NCBI GenBank assembly: GCA_021812385.1
Contig: JAKANO010000002.1
Span: 124,001-188,000, forward strand
Origin: Pseudomonadota bacterium
GTDB lineage: Bacteria; Pseudomonadota; Gammaproteobacteria; Burkholderiales; Thiobacteraceae
DNA length: 64,000 nt
Direction of reading: 5' to 3'
The number at the start of each line of letters is the position of its first letter. Position 1 is the first letter of the stretch. A program made the position numbers and the translations under genes. The notes beneath the pieces are model-generated. The model was not told where the DNA came from. It did no database searches and saw nothing but the letters and a program-made list of their open reading frames with translations. This document shows positions 1-8,487 of the stretch, piece by piece.

Positions 1-583
1 CGGCCATTTGTCGTGCCTGGTGGTCGGCCCCGGCCTGGGGCAATCGCCCATGGCCTTGCAATGCCTCACACGCGCTATCGAAACCAAACTGCCCTTGGTG
101 TTGGATGCAGACGCCCTGAATTTATTGGCGCAGGATGCCGCCCTGCGAACGCAACTCAGCCAGCGCCCAGCCCCCACCCTGATCACGCCGCATGCGGCAG
201 AAGCGGCGCGCCTGCTCGGCACCGATAGCGCAGCCGTCAGTCGGCAAAGAATAGACAGCGCGCAAACGCTCGCCAGCAAACTCAATTGCCATGTCGTGTT
301 GAAAGGCGCCGGCAGCATCTGCGCCGAGCAAAACGGTACTTGGCACATCAACAGCAGCGGCAACCCCGGCCTGGCCAGCGCCGGCACCGGCGATGTCTTG
401 TCCGGCATGATCGGCGCATTCTTGGCGCAGGGCTTGAACGCGCGCGACGCATTATTGCTCGGCGTGCATCTGCATGGAGCGGCGGCGGATGAATTGGTCG
501 AGCAAGGCATCGGACCCATTGGGCTGACGGCCTCGGAAGTGATCGACGCCGCGCGGCGTTTGTTGAATCGGTGGGTGAATTGA
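1..583 (+). CDS. nnrD: ADP-dependent NAD(P)H-hydrate dehydratase, C-terminal part (partial)
   Basis: This is the C-terminal 190 or so residues of a YjeF C-terminal (carbohydrate-kinase-like) domain, open to the left edge of the window, so the true start is not visible. The enzyme dehydrates the S form of hydrated NAD(P)H using ADP and repairs damaged cofactor in the cytoplasm. The GPGLGQS loop near the edge, the DADALN motif and the GNPGLASAGTGDVLSG segment are hallmarks of the family; the GTGD aspartate is the catalytic base. In many bacteria the same polypeptide carries an N-terminal epimerase (NnrE) domain; that part would lie outside the window. Confidence 0.93.
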   Translation, partial: GHLSCLVVGPGLGQSPMALQCLTRAIETKLPLVLDADALNLLAQDAALRTQLSQRPAPTLITPHAAEAARLLGTDSAAVSRQRIDSAQTLASKLNCHVVLKGAGSICAEQNGTWHINSSGNPGLASAGTGDVLSGMIGAFLAQGLNARDALLLGVHLHGAAADELVEQGIGPIGLTASEVIDAARRLLNRWVN

Positions 584-732
584 GCCTGGCTGATCATTGT
601 GGGCAATCAGCTTTGCATTTGTGTTGAATTACAAATACGCATCTACCACCGTTGCGCTAGAAACAGTCAGCGTGTTGGTCGCGCTGTTTCTTATCGAGTG
701 CGCGCCATGCGGTTTCCGACTAAAATCTGCGT

Positions 733-1104
733 ATGGAATTCTTTGCCACGACAACTATTCCCGCCTCGGCAGCTGATCTGCAGCGCCGTCTGACGATTGG
801 CGAACTGCCGCTCTGGTGTGCTTCTATCGAAAAAGTGCTTAGTGATGCAAAGACCAGCGGCGAAATCTACTGCGTGTGGGGGACGTTCCACACGAACCGC
901 GAGGATGTGAACGGTGGCGTGCGCTTTACCTTGCCTGGCTGCCCCAATGCCTTTCAATGGACCGTAACCACCGGACAGCAACCCAACCCACAGCATACCG
1001 TTATTCATGTCACCATTAACCGTAGCGCACACGATCAAGACTTCATCGACTCCATCCAACAGTTCGTGGCCGAGTGGAAGAACGGGCTGGAGACACACTG
1101 GTAA
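733..1104 (+). CDS. conserved-looking hypothetical protein, 123 aa
   Basis: I do not recognise this protein. It is a soluble 123-residue product with no signal peptide or membrane segment, rich in Thr, Trp and His in its second half and ending in Trp. No clear ribosome site precedes the ATG at 733. The stretch 584-732 before it holds no other gene. The gene stands alone between nnrD and the convergent cysK fusion, whose stop lies 26 bases away. Coding is supported by base composition and by the lack of a better frame, not by a motif. No function is proposed. Confidence 0.6.
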   Translation: MEFFATTTIPASAADLQRRLTIGELPLWCASIEKVLSDAKTSGEIYCVWGTFHTNREDVNGGVRFTLPGCPNAFQWTVTTGQQPNPQHTVIHVTINRSAHDQDFIDSIQQFVAEWKNGLETHW

Positions 1105-1130
1105 GCAGGCGGTCGCTCAGCCTTGCCGCT

Positions 1131-2618
1131 TCAACGTGGGTGCAACCACTTGGGCAATCGCTCATACGGATCGGTCGTGACTGCCGCATCGAAGCTAACG
1201 CCGTGTTTTCGCAGGCGGCTATGCAATTGGCCTGACTTCAGGCTGTCGAACACGTCGATGCAGCCGCCTTCGAAATCACCGCCGATGAATATCTGCGGCA
1301 AGGTAAGCGAACCGGTGCGATGCTTCAGCACTGCGTATATCTTGTCGCCACGATCGCCTGATTGATAGGCGAGCGAATCCAAATCAATCGAAGTATAGGC
1401 AATGCCGTACTCGGATAATATCTTTCGGGCTGCGTTGCAGAACTCGCAATAGGCGTAAGCGAACATCACGACCGGCTGCCCTGGGTCATGCAGCAGCGCA
1501 TCGACTTCGCGCCTGGCCGCTTGGTCCATGGCGCCCTCCGCCTGCATCGGCGCCGGTGGTGCGTCCGGGACGACATCGAAACGAAATCCGGGCGTCGACC
1601 TCGACAATTCAAGCTCTTCCGCAGTCATCTCAACAGCGACATCTTCGAATAGCGCAGTGGAAAGGTAGCGTTCGCCGGTATCGGGCAACATGCATAAAAT
1701 ATTAGCGCCCGGCGGCGCGGATTGGGCAACCTGCAAGGCACCCGAAAACGTGGCGCCGGCTGATATCCCGACGAAGATGCCCTCCTGCCGCGCCAGTTCC
1801 TTGGCGCAGCGCAGCGCGTCCTTGCCGTCGATCAACACAAAGCCGTCAATGCGCTCGGCCGCGCTGACCTGTTCCGCGAGTTGCGGAATGAAGTCCGGTG
1901 ACCAGCCTTGCATCAAGTGCGGCCGGAAGCGCGCATGGCTCGCGCTGTGCGTGCCGTCGCCATGCCTTGCCTGCGCGATGCCGCTGGCCAGCATGGCCGC
2001 ATTGTCCGGCTCGCTGACGATGATTTGCGTCTGCGGACTCTGTTCTTTCAACACCCGCGATACACCATTCAGCGTGCCGCCGGTGCCATAACCGGTGACC
2101 CAGTAGTCGAGCGAAATGTCGGCGAAGTCCTCGAGGATCTCCACTGCGGTGGTGCGCGCGTGGGTTTCCGCGTTGGCCGGGTTCTCGAACTGGCGCGGCT
2201 GCCACCAGCCATGCGCCTTGGCCAACTCGGCGGCCTTCGCCACCATGCCCGAGCCCATCTCACCGGCCGGCGTCAGCACTACCTTGGCGCCGAGAAAGCG
2301 CATCAGCTTGCGCCGCTCCACGCTGAAGTTCTCGGCCATGGTAATGACCAGCGGATAGCCCTTCTGGGCACAGACCATGGCCAGGCCGATGCCGGTATTG
2401 CCGCTGCTGGCTTCGACGATGGTCTGTCCGGGATTAAGCTCACCGCGGCGTTCGGCGTCCTCGATCACCCCCAACGCCATCCGGTCCTTCACCGAACCCA
2501 TCGGATTGAAGGACTCCAGCTTGACGTAGAGGTTGACGCCCTTGGGCCCCAACTTGTTGATGCGAATCACCGGCGTGTGGCCGATGGTGCCCAGAATGCT
2601 GTCGAAGCGTTTGCCCAT
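1131..2618 (-). CDS. cysK: cysteine synthase A fused to a C-terminal glutaredoxin domain
   Basis: Residues 1 to about 325 are a complete PLP-dependent O-acetylserine sulfhydrylase: PLP lysine K44 in the MGSVKD motif, substrate loop SSGNTG at 71-76, phosphate-binding GTGGT at 178-182, and the usual LPDTGERYLST end at 311-321. A linker of about 50 residues leads to a glutaredoxin-like domain at about 380-475 with a CEFC redox motif (C391, C394) and the cis-proline TLPQIF segment near 441. The full product is 495 aa, against about 310 for ordinary CysK. The start at 2618 is preferred because GGGGG lies upstream at normal distance; an in-frame ATG at 2675 would add 19 poorly conserved residues. 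It makes L-cysteine from O-acetylserine and sulfide; the fused redox domain may reduce a disulfide or persulfide (inference). Confidence 0.93.
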   Translation of the reverse strand: MGKRFDSILGTIGHTPVIRINKLGPKGVNLYVKLESFNPMGSVKDRMALGVIEDAERRGELNPGQTIVEASSGNTGIGLAMVCAQKGYPLVITMAENFSVERRKLMRFLGAKVVLTPAGEMGSGMVAKAAELAKAHGWWQPRQFENPANAETHARTTAVEILEDFADISLDYWVTGYGTGGTLNGVSRVLKEQSPQTQIIVSEPDNAAMLASGIAQARHGDGTHSASHARFRPHLMQGWSPDFIPQLAEQVSAAERIDGFVLIDGKDALRCAKELARQEGIFVGISAGATFSGALQVAQSAPPGANILCMLPDTGERYLSTALFEDVAVEMTAEELELSRSTPGFRFDVVPDAPPAPMQAEGAMDQAARREVDALLHDPGQPVVMFAYAYCEFCNAARKILSEYGIAYTSIDLDSLAYQSGDRGDKIYAVLKHRTGSLTLPQIFIGGDFEGGCIDVFDSLKSGQLHSRLRKHGVSFDAAVTTDPYERLPKWLHPR

Positions 2619-2750
2619 GGCCGATCCCCCTGTTTCCTTTGATTGGCCACCGGACCCTTGCGGCGACGTCGGCATCCATCATATAGCTCTTTTATAGGTC
2701 AATATAAAACATCCCTCTCGCCCAACGATCACAATTAGAGCTTAGGCTTA

Positions 2751-3113
2751 TCATACCCGGATGATGTTGCCCTTCAGCGAGTAGAGAATGGCGATCACCT
2801 CATTCTTCGTCCCATCATCCAGTTCGTTCTTGGTCATTGCACCGACAATGTCATCCATCACCGCTAAATACTCTTGTTCACTGATGTTCATGCCTTTATG
2901 TGCGGTGAGCATGTCCTTGCCGGTGTAGGGTTCCGGACCGCCCGAGCCAGCGCAGAAAAATTCGCGCGCCATCCTTTTGGCGTGTTCCATGTCTTTGGTG
3001 TTCTCGAAGCGGGGTTTGACGATAGGATTATCCAGATGCGCAGCCATGACATCGTCTACGAGGCGGGCAATGCCATCGGCTCCGCCCAGGCGTTGATAGA
3101 GGGTTGTAGTCAT
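2751..3113 (-). CDS. group I truncated haemoglobin
   Basis: A 120-residue single-domain protein with the TrHbN pattern: LYQRLGG at the N terminus, and the proximal haem histidine in TAHKGMNIS. Such proteins bind O2 or NO at haem in the cytoplasm and often act in NO detoxification. The B-helix position that usually reads Phe-Tyr reads Val-Met here (VDDVMAAHL), so the common B10 tyrosine that stabilises bound ligand seems to be missing; this is read by eye and needs an alignment. It lies downstream of the small HMA-like gene on the same strand and may share its transcript. Confidence 0.9.
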   Translation of the reverse strand: MTTTLYQRLGGADGIARLVDDVMAAHLDNPIVKPRFENTKDMEHAKRMAREFFCAGSGGPEPYTGKDMLTAHKGMNISEQEYLAVMDDIVGAMTKNELDDGTKNEVIAILYSLKGNIIRV

Positions 3114-3190
3114 GATGAATTCCTTTCAGTTTTTTAATAGGCCCGCATGAAAAAATAAAGATTGCCTAACGACGGCGGTACGCCGCCTCG

Positions 3191-3418
3191 CTACATACCT
3201 ACCAGCTGGGCGGTATAGCCTGCCGCCCGGGTCTGTTCCAACAGGACGGCCGTGTTGGTTTTTTCCGTGTCATAGGCGATCACAAGGAGATGCTCCTTGC
3301 CTGCGTTAAACCTCGGTGAAACAACTCCCTCGATCTTTCGCAGCGCATTTTCGAGAGATGAACGCGCTTCTATGCTCAGGGACTCATTGATGTGAATCAT
3401 GACATCGCTCATATTCAT
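3191..3418 (-). CDS. small HMA-fold-like protein without a CXXC metal site
   Basis: A 75-residue protein whose beta-alpha-beta pattern (hydrophobic strand MIHINESL, helix SSLENALRKIEGV, strand LLVIAYD, C-terminal AAGYTAQLVGM) resembles heavy-metal-associated domains. The metal-binding CXXC found in true HMA domains is absent; the corresponding loop reads NESLS. It therefore looks like a ferredoxin-like fold with another role. Upstream, AAGGAGCC gives a good ribosome site. It sits between the truncated haemoglobin gene and the methyltransferase gene, all on the minus strand. Confidence 0.7.
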   Translation of the reverse strand: MNMSDVMIHINESLSIEARSSLENALRKIEGVVSPRFNAGKEHLLVIAYDTEKTNTAVLLEQTRAAGYTAQLVGM

Positions 3419-3463
3419 TTTGTGGCTCCTTATAAAGTTAGGTTTTCAGGCTGTATCCACGCA

Positions 3464-4297
3464 CTATTTGCACGTGATGACAACTTCAAGGTACTCGCTC
3501 GGGGCCGCCAGCGTGCCATCGGTGGCGCGATTGAAGCGTTCGGCCAAAGCGATCAGGTCGGCGGCGAGCGCTTCCTGCTTCGCAGCATCGAGCGCCCCGA
3601 ACGCCTTGTTCATCGGGCCATAGAAGGTGCGAAAGACTTCCAGCCAATGGGCCGCGCTGTGGTAACGGAACACGAAGTTCCTGCGCTCGATCGCGAGCGT
3701 ATCGAGCCGCGCGCCGAACAGCTCGCGCAGCCGCGCTTCGGTGCCCCACAAAGCGGGCGACTTCACGCCGGCCGCTGGCGGCAGGTACTTGCCGATCAAC
3801 TTGAACAGTTCGCCGATAAAACTGCCGGGCGTCCAGTTCGCCAAGCCGATACGGCCGCCGGGCTTGCAGGCGCGCGCCATTTCCGCAGCGGCCTTATCCT
3901 GGTCGGGCGTGAACATCACGCCGAAAGTGGACAACACCACATCGAAGCTGTGGTCGTTATAGGGCAAATTCTCGGCGTCCGCCTGTTCGAACTTGACCGG
4001 CAGGCCGTCGGCGCTCGCCCGGGCGCGCCCGCGCTCGAGCAGCGCCGGCACGTAATCGGTGGAGACAACATCGCACCAGCGGCGCGCGGCGGCCAGGGTT
4101 GCGTTGCCGTTGCCGGCGGCGACATCGAGCACATGCTCGCCGGCATGCAGGTCGAGCGCTTCGCACAGCGACTCGCCGACGATTTGCAGCGTGCTGCCGA
4201 CGACGGCGTAGTCACCGGCCGACCAGGCAAGCTGCTGTTTGTTTTTCACCGCCGCAAGGTCAACGACGGGAGGGGTAGTAGAAAGGACTGCTGACAT
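3464..4297 (-). CDS. class I SAM-dependent methyltransferase
   Basis: A 277-residue Rossmann-type methyltransferase. Motif I is seen as LDVAAGNGNATLAAA at about residue 57, with the acidic loop of motif II (STDY) and the QADAENLPY stretch that contacts the adenine. The family resembles UbiE/COQ5-like enzymes, but the substrate cannot be told. The start at 4297 is chosen for the strong GAGGAG ribosome site 8 bases upstream; the open frame runs on to 4384 without such a site. It is divergent from the large HTH-ATPase regulator gene, with a 215-base region containing a tandem repeat between them, so that regulator may control it (inference). Confidence 0.88.
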   Translation of the reverse strand: MSAVLSTTPPVVDLAAVKNKQQLAWSAGDYAVVGSTLQIVGESLCEALDLHAGEHVLDVAAGNGNATLAAARRWCDVVSTDYVPALLERGRARASADGLPVKFEQADAENLPYNDHSFDVVLSTFGVMFTPDQDKAAAEMARACKPGGRIGLANWTPGSFIGELFKLIGKYLPPAAGVKSPALWGTEARLRELFGARLDTLAIERRNFVFRYHSAAHWLEVFRTFYGPMNKAFGALDAAKQEALAADLIALAERFNRATDGTLAAPSEYLEVVITCK

Positions 4298-4431
4298 GGC
4301 TGTTCTCCTCAAAAAGATGAAATAGGACTTGTGAGTAGCGACGCGGTCCTGTTGCGCGCCGTCGGATATGAATATTTGTTGCATCCGACGCGCCTATTTG
4401 ACGCCAAAGCAGCGCAGATTGGGTCACGTAA

Positions 4432-4455
4432 AGCGGGACAAAAAGCGGGACAAAA
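4432..4455. promoter_or_regulatory. tandem 12-bp direct repeat in divergent promoter region
   Basis: AGCGGGACAAAA occurs twice head to tail at 4432-4443 and 4444-4455, followed by a partial third unit. It lies in the region between the divergent methyltransferase and HTH-ATPase genes, about 60 bases before the latter. Two perfect direct copies in a promoter region suggest an operator for a protein that binds directly repeated half-sites, possibly the XRE-type domain of the neighbour. The binding role is inferred. Confidence 0.45.
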
Positions 4456-4512
4456 GCATCTATTAAGCTGCTAGACTCAAGCGTGTCGGGAGCATTCGGG
4501 GAGACAAAAGAC

Positions 4513-7500
4513 GTGGAGGAGCGGACGGATTCGTTCGGATACTGGTTGCGACGGCGGCGCAAAGCCCTCGATCTCACCCAGGAAGCGCTCGCGCAGCGCA
4601 TCTGCTGCTCGGGCTTCACGGTTAGAAAGATTGAGGCGGATGAGCGTCGCCCCTCGCGGCGCCTCGCTGAACGGCTCGCCACGGCACTCGCCATACCCGA
4701 GGAGGAGCTGCGCGCTTTTCTCGATGCGGCCCGTGCGCTGCACGCTGCAAACCGTCTGAGCCTGGAGCCATTGCCAGCCGGCCTTGATGCGCGCGCGACT
4801 GCATCCAGTCATCCCCCACCCGATTCGACAATCGGCGCCGCGAGCGATGCCACGCCCTTCGTCGGCCGCGATATCGAGTATGGCCTGCTGATCGGACTCA
4901 TCGCGCGACTGACCGCCGGCGCCGGATACAGCGTACTGATCGAAGGCGAGCCGGGGATTGGCAAGAGCCGCTTGCTGCGCGAGATCGCGCGCTACGCCCA
5001 CGCCCAGGACTTGCCGACGCTTACGACGAACTGTTACGAGATAGAGCGTGCAATTCCGTACCAGCCCGTGATCAATCTCGTCACACGCGCGCTTGAGCGC
5101 ATGTCGGACGCGACATTGCGCAGCTTGGCGCCCGTATCGCTCGCCGAACTCGCCGCACTGATGCCAGAAGTCGGCGAGCGCTTTTCGGACCTGCCACAGC
5201 TATCGAACGATTTCCCCGAGGCGCGACAAGCGCGCTTGTCCCGCGCCGTGGACCAGATCCTCGAAGCATCGCGTGGCGGGAGACCGGCGGTTCTCATGGT
5301 GGATGATATCCAGTGGGCCGATGACGCCAGTGCGCAGGTGTTGCACTACCTCGCGCGCCACGCCGCACAACGCGCGCTGCTGGTGATCTACGCCTATCGC
5401 GACGAAGCCATCGACAGCGACGAACGCTTCGCGCAGTTGGTTGCGAGCTTGCGCCGCGACAGCGATGCGCGCCGCATCCCTCTCGCCCGGCTGGGCTATG
5501 CCGATACCGAGAGCCTGGTCGCGGCGCTCGCCGCTGAAAAATTCGGCGCGGCTGACTTGGCCGAGCGCCTGTATCGGGAAACCGAAGGCAATCCATTCTT
5601 CCTGATGTCGATCTTGCAATCCCTGAGCGAGGGCGAGACGCAACTGGCGCCGGGCCTGGGCGGCATACCGGAATTGCTCCCCGACGCATTGCGTGCCGCT
5701 GTACGCGTGCGGCTCGCGCACGTGCCCAAAGCAATCCGGTCGCTGCTCGATAGCGCCGCGGTCCTCGGCCGACGCTTCGACTTCGATACCCTGCTCGATC
5801 TCACGCGCGAGCCGGAGGCACAACTATTCGATGCGCTAGAGGCGCTGGTCAAGCGCCGCTTGCTGCGCGAGGAGCCGGAAGGCGGCATATATGATTTCAG
5901 TCACGACAAGATTCGCGAGGTAGTCTATCGAGACATCGGTGGGGCAAGACGCAGGCAGCTGCACCGCTCGGCGGCTGAAACGCTGGAACACCTCGGCGCA
6001 GACACGACGCACGAGCGCGACGCCCAACTTGCGGAGCATTACGAGCGCGCGCACATTTGGTCGAAGGCGCTGCACTACTTGGTTCTCGCAGCAGAACGCT
6101 CGCAAGCGCTGTTCGCGATGCGCGATGCCTTGCACTGGCTGGATCGCGCCGTCGCATTGTCCGAATCGCACCCGGAAGCGCTGGACGCGCAGCAAAGCCG
6201 CGCGCTCTATGAGCGGCGCGGGGCGGCACGCGCGCAGGCAGGACAGACGCAAGGCGCCGTTGCCGATATGCGCCGCGTCATTGATGCGTTGCGCGCCGGC
6301 GGCGAACGCGCCAAGACGCGTGACGCGCTGATCCAGTTGGGCATGGCCTATCGCCGCGCCGACCAATATAAAGAAGCGACGGCGTGCCTCACGGAAGCGC
6401 TGGCCGAGTCGCGCGCAATGAACGATGAACGCCATGTAGCGGACACTCTCTATCATCTAGGCACCGTCGCCTGGAGCACCGGGCAGAACGAGCAGGCGAT
6501 TGAATTCCACCAACAGGCAGTCGATATTTGCGAGCGCAATGGATTCAGCGATCTTGTCGGCTTGCAGGCCTACCACGGCCGCGGCGAGGCGCACTTTGCG
6601 AATGCGGAACCTGCGGCGGCAATCGCGTGTTACACCCGCTCGCTCGAGCTTGCCCGCGGCATCGGCGACAAGAGTTACGAGTCCGAAAACCTGATGATGA
6701 TTGGGCACGCCTGTATCGGCACCAAAGGGCTCGGCGACTACCCGCGCGCCATCGCAAACTTCGAGGCGGCGCTCGATATTGCACGTGCCGCGGATTTGCA
6801 GTGGCACGTTGGACCCACGCTACTCGGTCTCCATCATGCGCAGGCGTGCATGGGCCACTACAGCGAAGCATGGGCGGGTATGCAAAAGACGCTGCACTGG
6901 CTCGAAAATCTCAATCAAGTGCGCTATCAATTCATCGCTATCGATTGCATCGGCCATCTCTTGCTCGACCTCGGCTTGAATGAATTGGCGGTCGAATATC
7001 TGGAGCGCGGACGCATGCTAGGGCGCGACACCGGTATCCTGTTTTGGCGCGCCGCGATCGACACGCACCTGGCCATCGCGCAGTCGCGGCTCGGGCAAAA
7101 GACCGACACGCAAGCGCTGCAAACCATGCTCGAACAAACACGCCGCACTTCGGAGCGCTATATGTGGGTCCGGTGTATTGACGGATTGGCGGAGATTGCA
7201 CTTGCGGCAGGCGATGCGCGGCAATGCCGCGCGTATGCCGACGAACTGCTTGCCGTCGCCGAGTCGAACGATCTGCGCGAGATGGAAGCGGTCGCGCGAC
7301 GGTGGCGCGGTGAGGCGCTTCTGCTGCAGAAAGATTACGCGGCAGCACAGGCTGAGTTGTCCCGCGCAGCGCAGCTGGCTGAGGATATCGGTCGCGTGCG
7401 CTTGCAGATGGACGCACAGGCCGCGCTAGCGCGTTTGCATGGCACGCAAGGTCAGCGCGCCGCCGCGCAGCGCCACCGAACCCAGGCGCGCGCGATTGCA

Positions 7501-7560
7501 GAGACAATCGAGAAGAGTCTGGAATCCTCAGGGATCGAGGCACGGCTCTACACAAGCTGA
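4513..7560 (+). CDS. HTH (XRE) - AAA ATPase - TPR multidomain regulator
   Basis: A 1015-residue STAND-like protein. Residues about 6-68 form an XRE-type helix-turn-helix (LTQEALAQRI ... GFTVRKIEADERRPS). Residues 115-400 are an AAA_16-type ATPase with FVGRD at the entry, Walker A GEPGIGKS at 145-152 and Walker B VLMVDDIQWADD near 260-271. From about 520 to the end the chain is alpha-helical with repeated TPR-like units. Such proteins sense a ligand or partner and switch by nucleotide exchange; the N-terminal HTH here suggests DNA binding. The GTG at 4513 has a GGGGAG site 9 bases upstream; the frame is open from another GTG at 4483. It is divergent from the methyltransferase gene and has no partner downstream. 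Confidence 0.88.
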   Translation: MEERTDSFGYWLRRRRKALDLTQEALAQRICCSGFTVRKIEADERRPSRRLAERLATALAIPEEELRAFLDAARALHAANRLSLEPLPAGLDARATASSHPPPDSTIGAASDATPFVGRDIEYGLLIGLIARLTAGAGYSVLIEGEPGIGKSRLLREIARYAHAQDLPTLTTNCYEIERAIPYQPVINLVTRALERMSDATLRSLAPVSLAELAALMPEVGERFSDLPQLSNDFPEARQARLSRAVDQILEASRGGRPAVLMVDDIQWADDASAQVLHYLARHAAQRALLVIYAYRDEAIDSDERFAQLVASLRRDSDARRIPLARLGYADTESLVAALAAEKFGAADLAERLYRETEGNPFFLMSILQSLSEGETQLAPGLGGIPELLPDALRAAVRVRLAHVPKAIRSLLDSAAVLGRRFDFDTLLDLTREPEAQLFDALEALVKRRLLREEPEGGIYDFSHDKIREVVYRDIGGARRRQLHRSAAETLEHLGADTTHERDAQLAEHYERAHIWSKALHYLVLAAERSQALFAMRDALHWLDRAVALSESHPEALDAQQSRALYERRGAARAQAGQTQGAVADMRRVIDALRAGGERAKTRDALIQLGMAYRRADQYKEATACLTEALAESRAMNDERHVADTLYHLGTVAWSTGQNEQAIEFHQQAVDICERNGFSDLVGLQAYHGRGEAHFANAEPAAAIACYTRSLELARGIGDKSYESENLMMIGHACIGTKGLGDYPRAIANFEAALDIARAADLQWHVGPTLLGLHHAQACMGHYSEAWAGMQKTLHWLENLNQVRYQFIAIDCIGHLLLDLGLNELAVEYLERGRMLGRDTGILFWRAAIDTHLAIAQSRLGQKTDTQALQTMLEQTRRTSERYMWVRCIDGLAEIALAAGDARQCRAYADELLAVAESNDLREMEAVARRWRGEALLLQKDYAAAQAELSRAAQLAEDIGRVRLQMDAQAALARLHGTQGQRAAAQRHRTQARAIAETIEKSLESSGIEARLYTS

Positions 7561-7679
7561 CAGCCAGTGCAACGGCTTTAGAGTGCCAGAGTGGGAATAA
7601 ATATATCCACAAACGAAGAGCGGCGGGCAAACTACACGCAATGGATGTCGCGGCTTTGCGCAATATCAATTCATTTTGA

Positions 7680-7702
7680 CTTGGCGCTCTGGGCGCGTTG
7701 GC
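7680..7702. repeat. decayed arm of the GCCAAG repeat family
   Basis: CTTGGC at 7680, CTGGGC at 7689 and GTTGGC at 7697 reproduce the 9- and 8-base spacing of the right arm of the intact elements near 31.8 and 35.2 kb. A matching left arm is not seen in 7561-7679, so this is probably a remnant. It sits between the convergent ATPase gene and the TSUP transporter gene. Confidence 0.4.
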
Positions 7703-7731
7703 GCTTCAAATTTTTTCAGGTTCTTTCGTGG

Positions 7732-8487
7732 TTACCAAAAAATCAACTTCGCCCCGATCAAAATCGTCACCACTTCAAACGCGCGCTTGATCCAGCGATT
7801 GCCCTTCTTCAGTGCGAAATGGCTCCCGAGATAGCCGCCCAACAGCGATCCGGCCAGCAGCGCGGGCATCCAGTCCCAGGCGATTTTTCCGAGCAAGCCC
7901 AGTACCACGGCGCCGGTGCCGTTCCAAAGCAGGCCGCACAGCACCAGGGTATAAGCCACCGCACGCTTGTAATCCAAGCCAAAATAATGGATCAGCCACA
8001 TGGTGAGAAACAGGCCGGTGCCGGAGGTGATCGAGCCATTGAGTACGCCGATCACAAACAAGCCCAACACGCCGCCGATCAAGGCACGCCCAGCGCGATT
8101 TTTCGGCGCATGTTCCAGGCCCAGCTTCGGTTTTAAGACAGAATAAATTCCCAAGGCCATGGTGAGCGCGCCCAGCGCCACCGTCGCCCAGCGCTCCGGC
8201 ACATGCAGAATAAAACTCGCGCCGAGGATCACGCCGGGCAAGCCTGCACCGAGGATGATCAGCGCGAAGCGCCGTTCGAGATGGCTTTCTTTCCAATGCC
8301 GAATGGTCGCGCCCAAGCCGAGCGCAACGCTGGCCACCTTATGCGTGGCGAGCGCCACGCCGAACGGCAAGCCGAGAAAAATCAACATGGGGAATTGAAT
8401 CAAGCCGGCGCCGCCGCCGGATAAGGCCGAAAACCAGTTCGCCAGAAACGAGGCGAGGAACAGCGCGAATTGTTCGAGTAAGCTCAC
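7732..8487 (-). CDS. TSUP (TauE/SafE) family membrane transporter
   Basis: A 251-residue inner-membrane protein with about eight hydrophobic segments and the TSUP signature at the N terminus (SALSGGGAGLIQFPMLIFLGLP), repeated as GSITSGTGLFLTMWLI in the second half. The family exports or takes up sulfite, sulfoacetate and related anions, but the substrate here is unknown. It starts with GTG directly after the TAA stop of crcB (no intergenic base), so the two are translated from one transcript, probably with translational coupling. Confidence 0.9.
   Translation of the reverse strand: MSLLEQFALFLASFLANWFSALSGGGAGLIQFPMLIFLGLPFGVALATHKVASVALGLGATIRHWKESHLERRFALIILGAGLPGVILGASFILHVPERWATVALGALTMALGIYSVLKPKLGLEHAPKNRAGRALIGGVLGLFVIGVLNGSITSGTGLFLTMWLIHYFGLDYKRAVAYTLVLCGLLWNGTGAVVLGLLGKIAWDWMPALLAGSLLGGYLGSHFALKKGNRWIKRAFEVVTILIGAKLIFW

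Noticed and set aside
599-793. 64-codon open frame after nnrD
   Set aside because: No ribosome site, no recognisable composition, and it overlaps the better frame at 733.
3392-4294. 300-codon open frame on the plus strand
   Set aside because: It lies antisense to the methyltransferase gene, which has clear motifs and a strong ribosome site; the plus-strand product has the Arg/His/Gln-rich look of a shadow frame.
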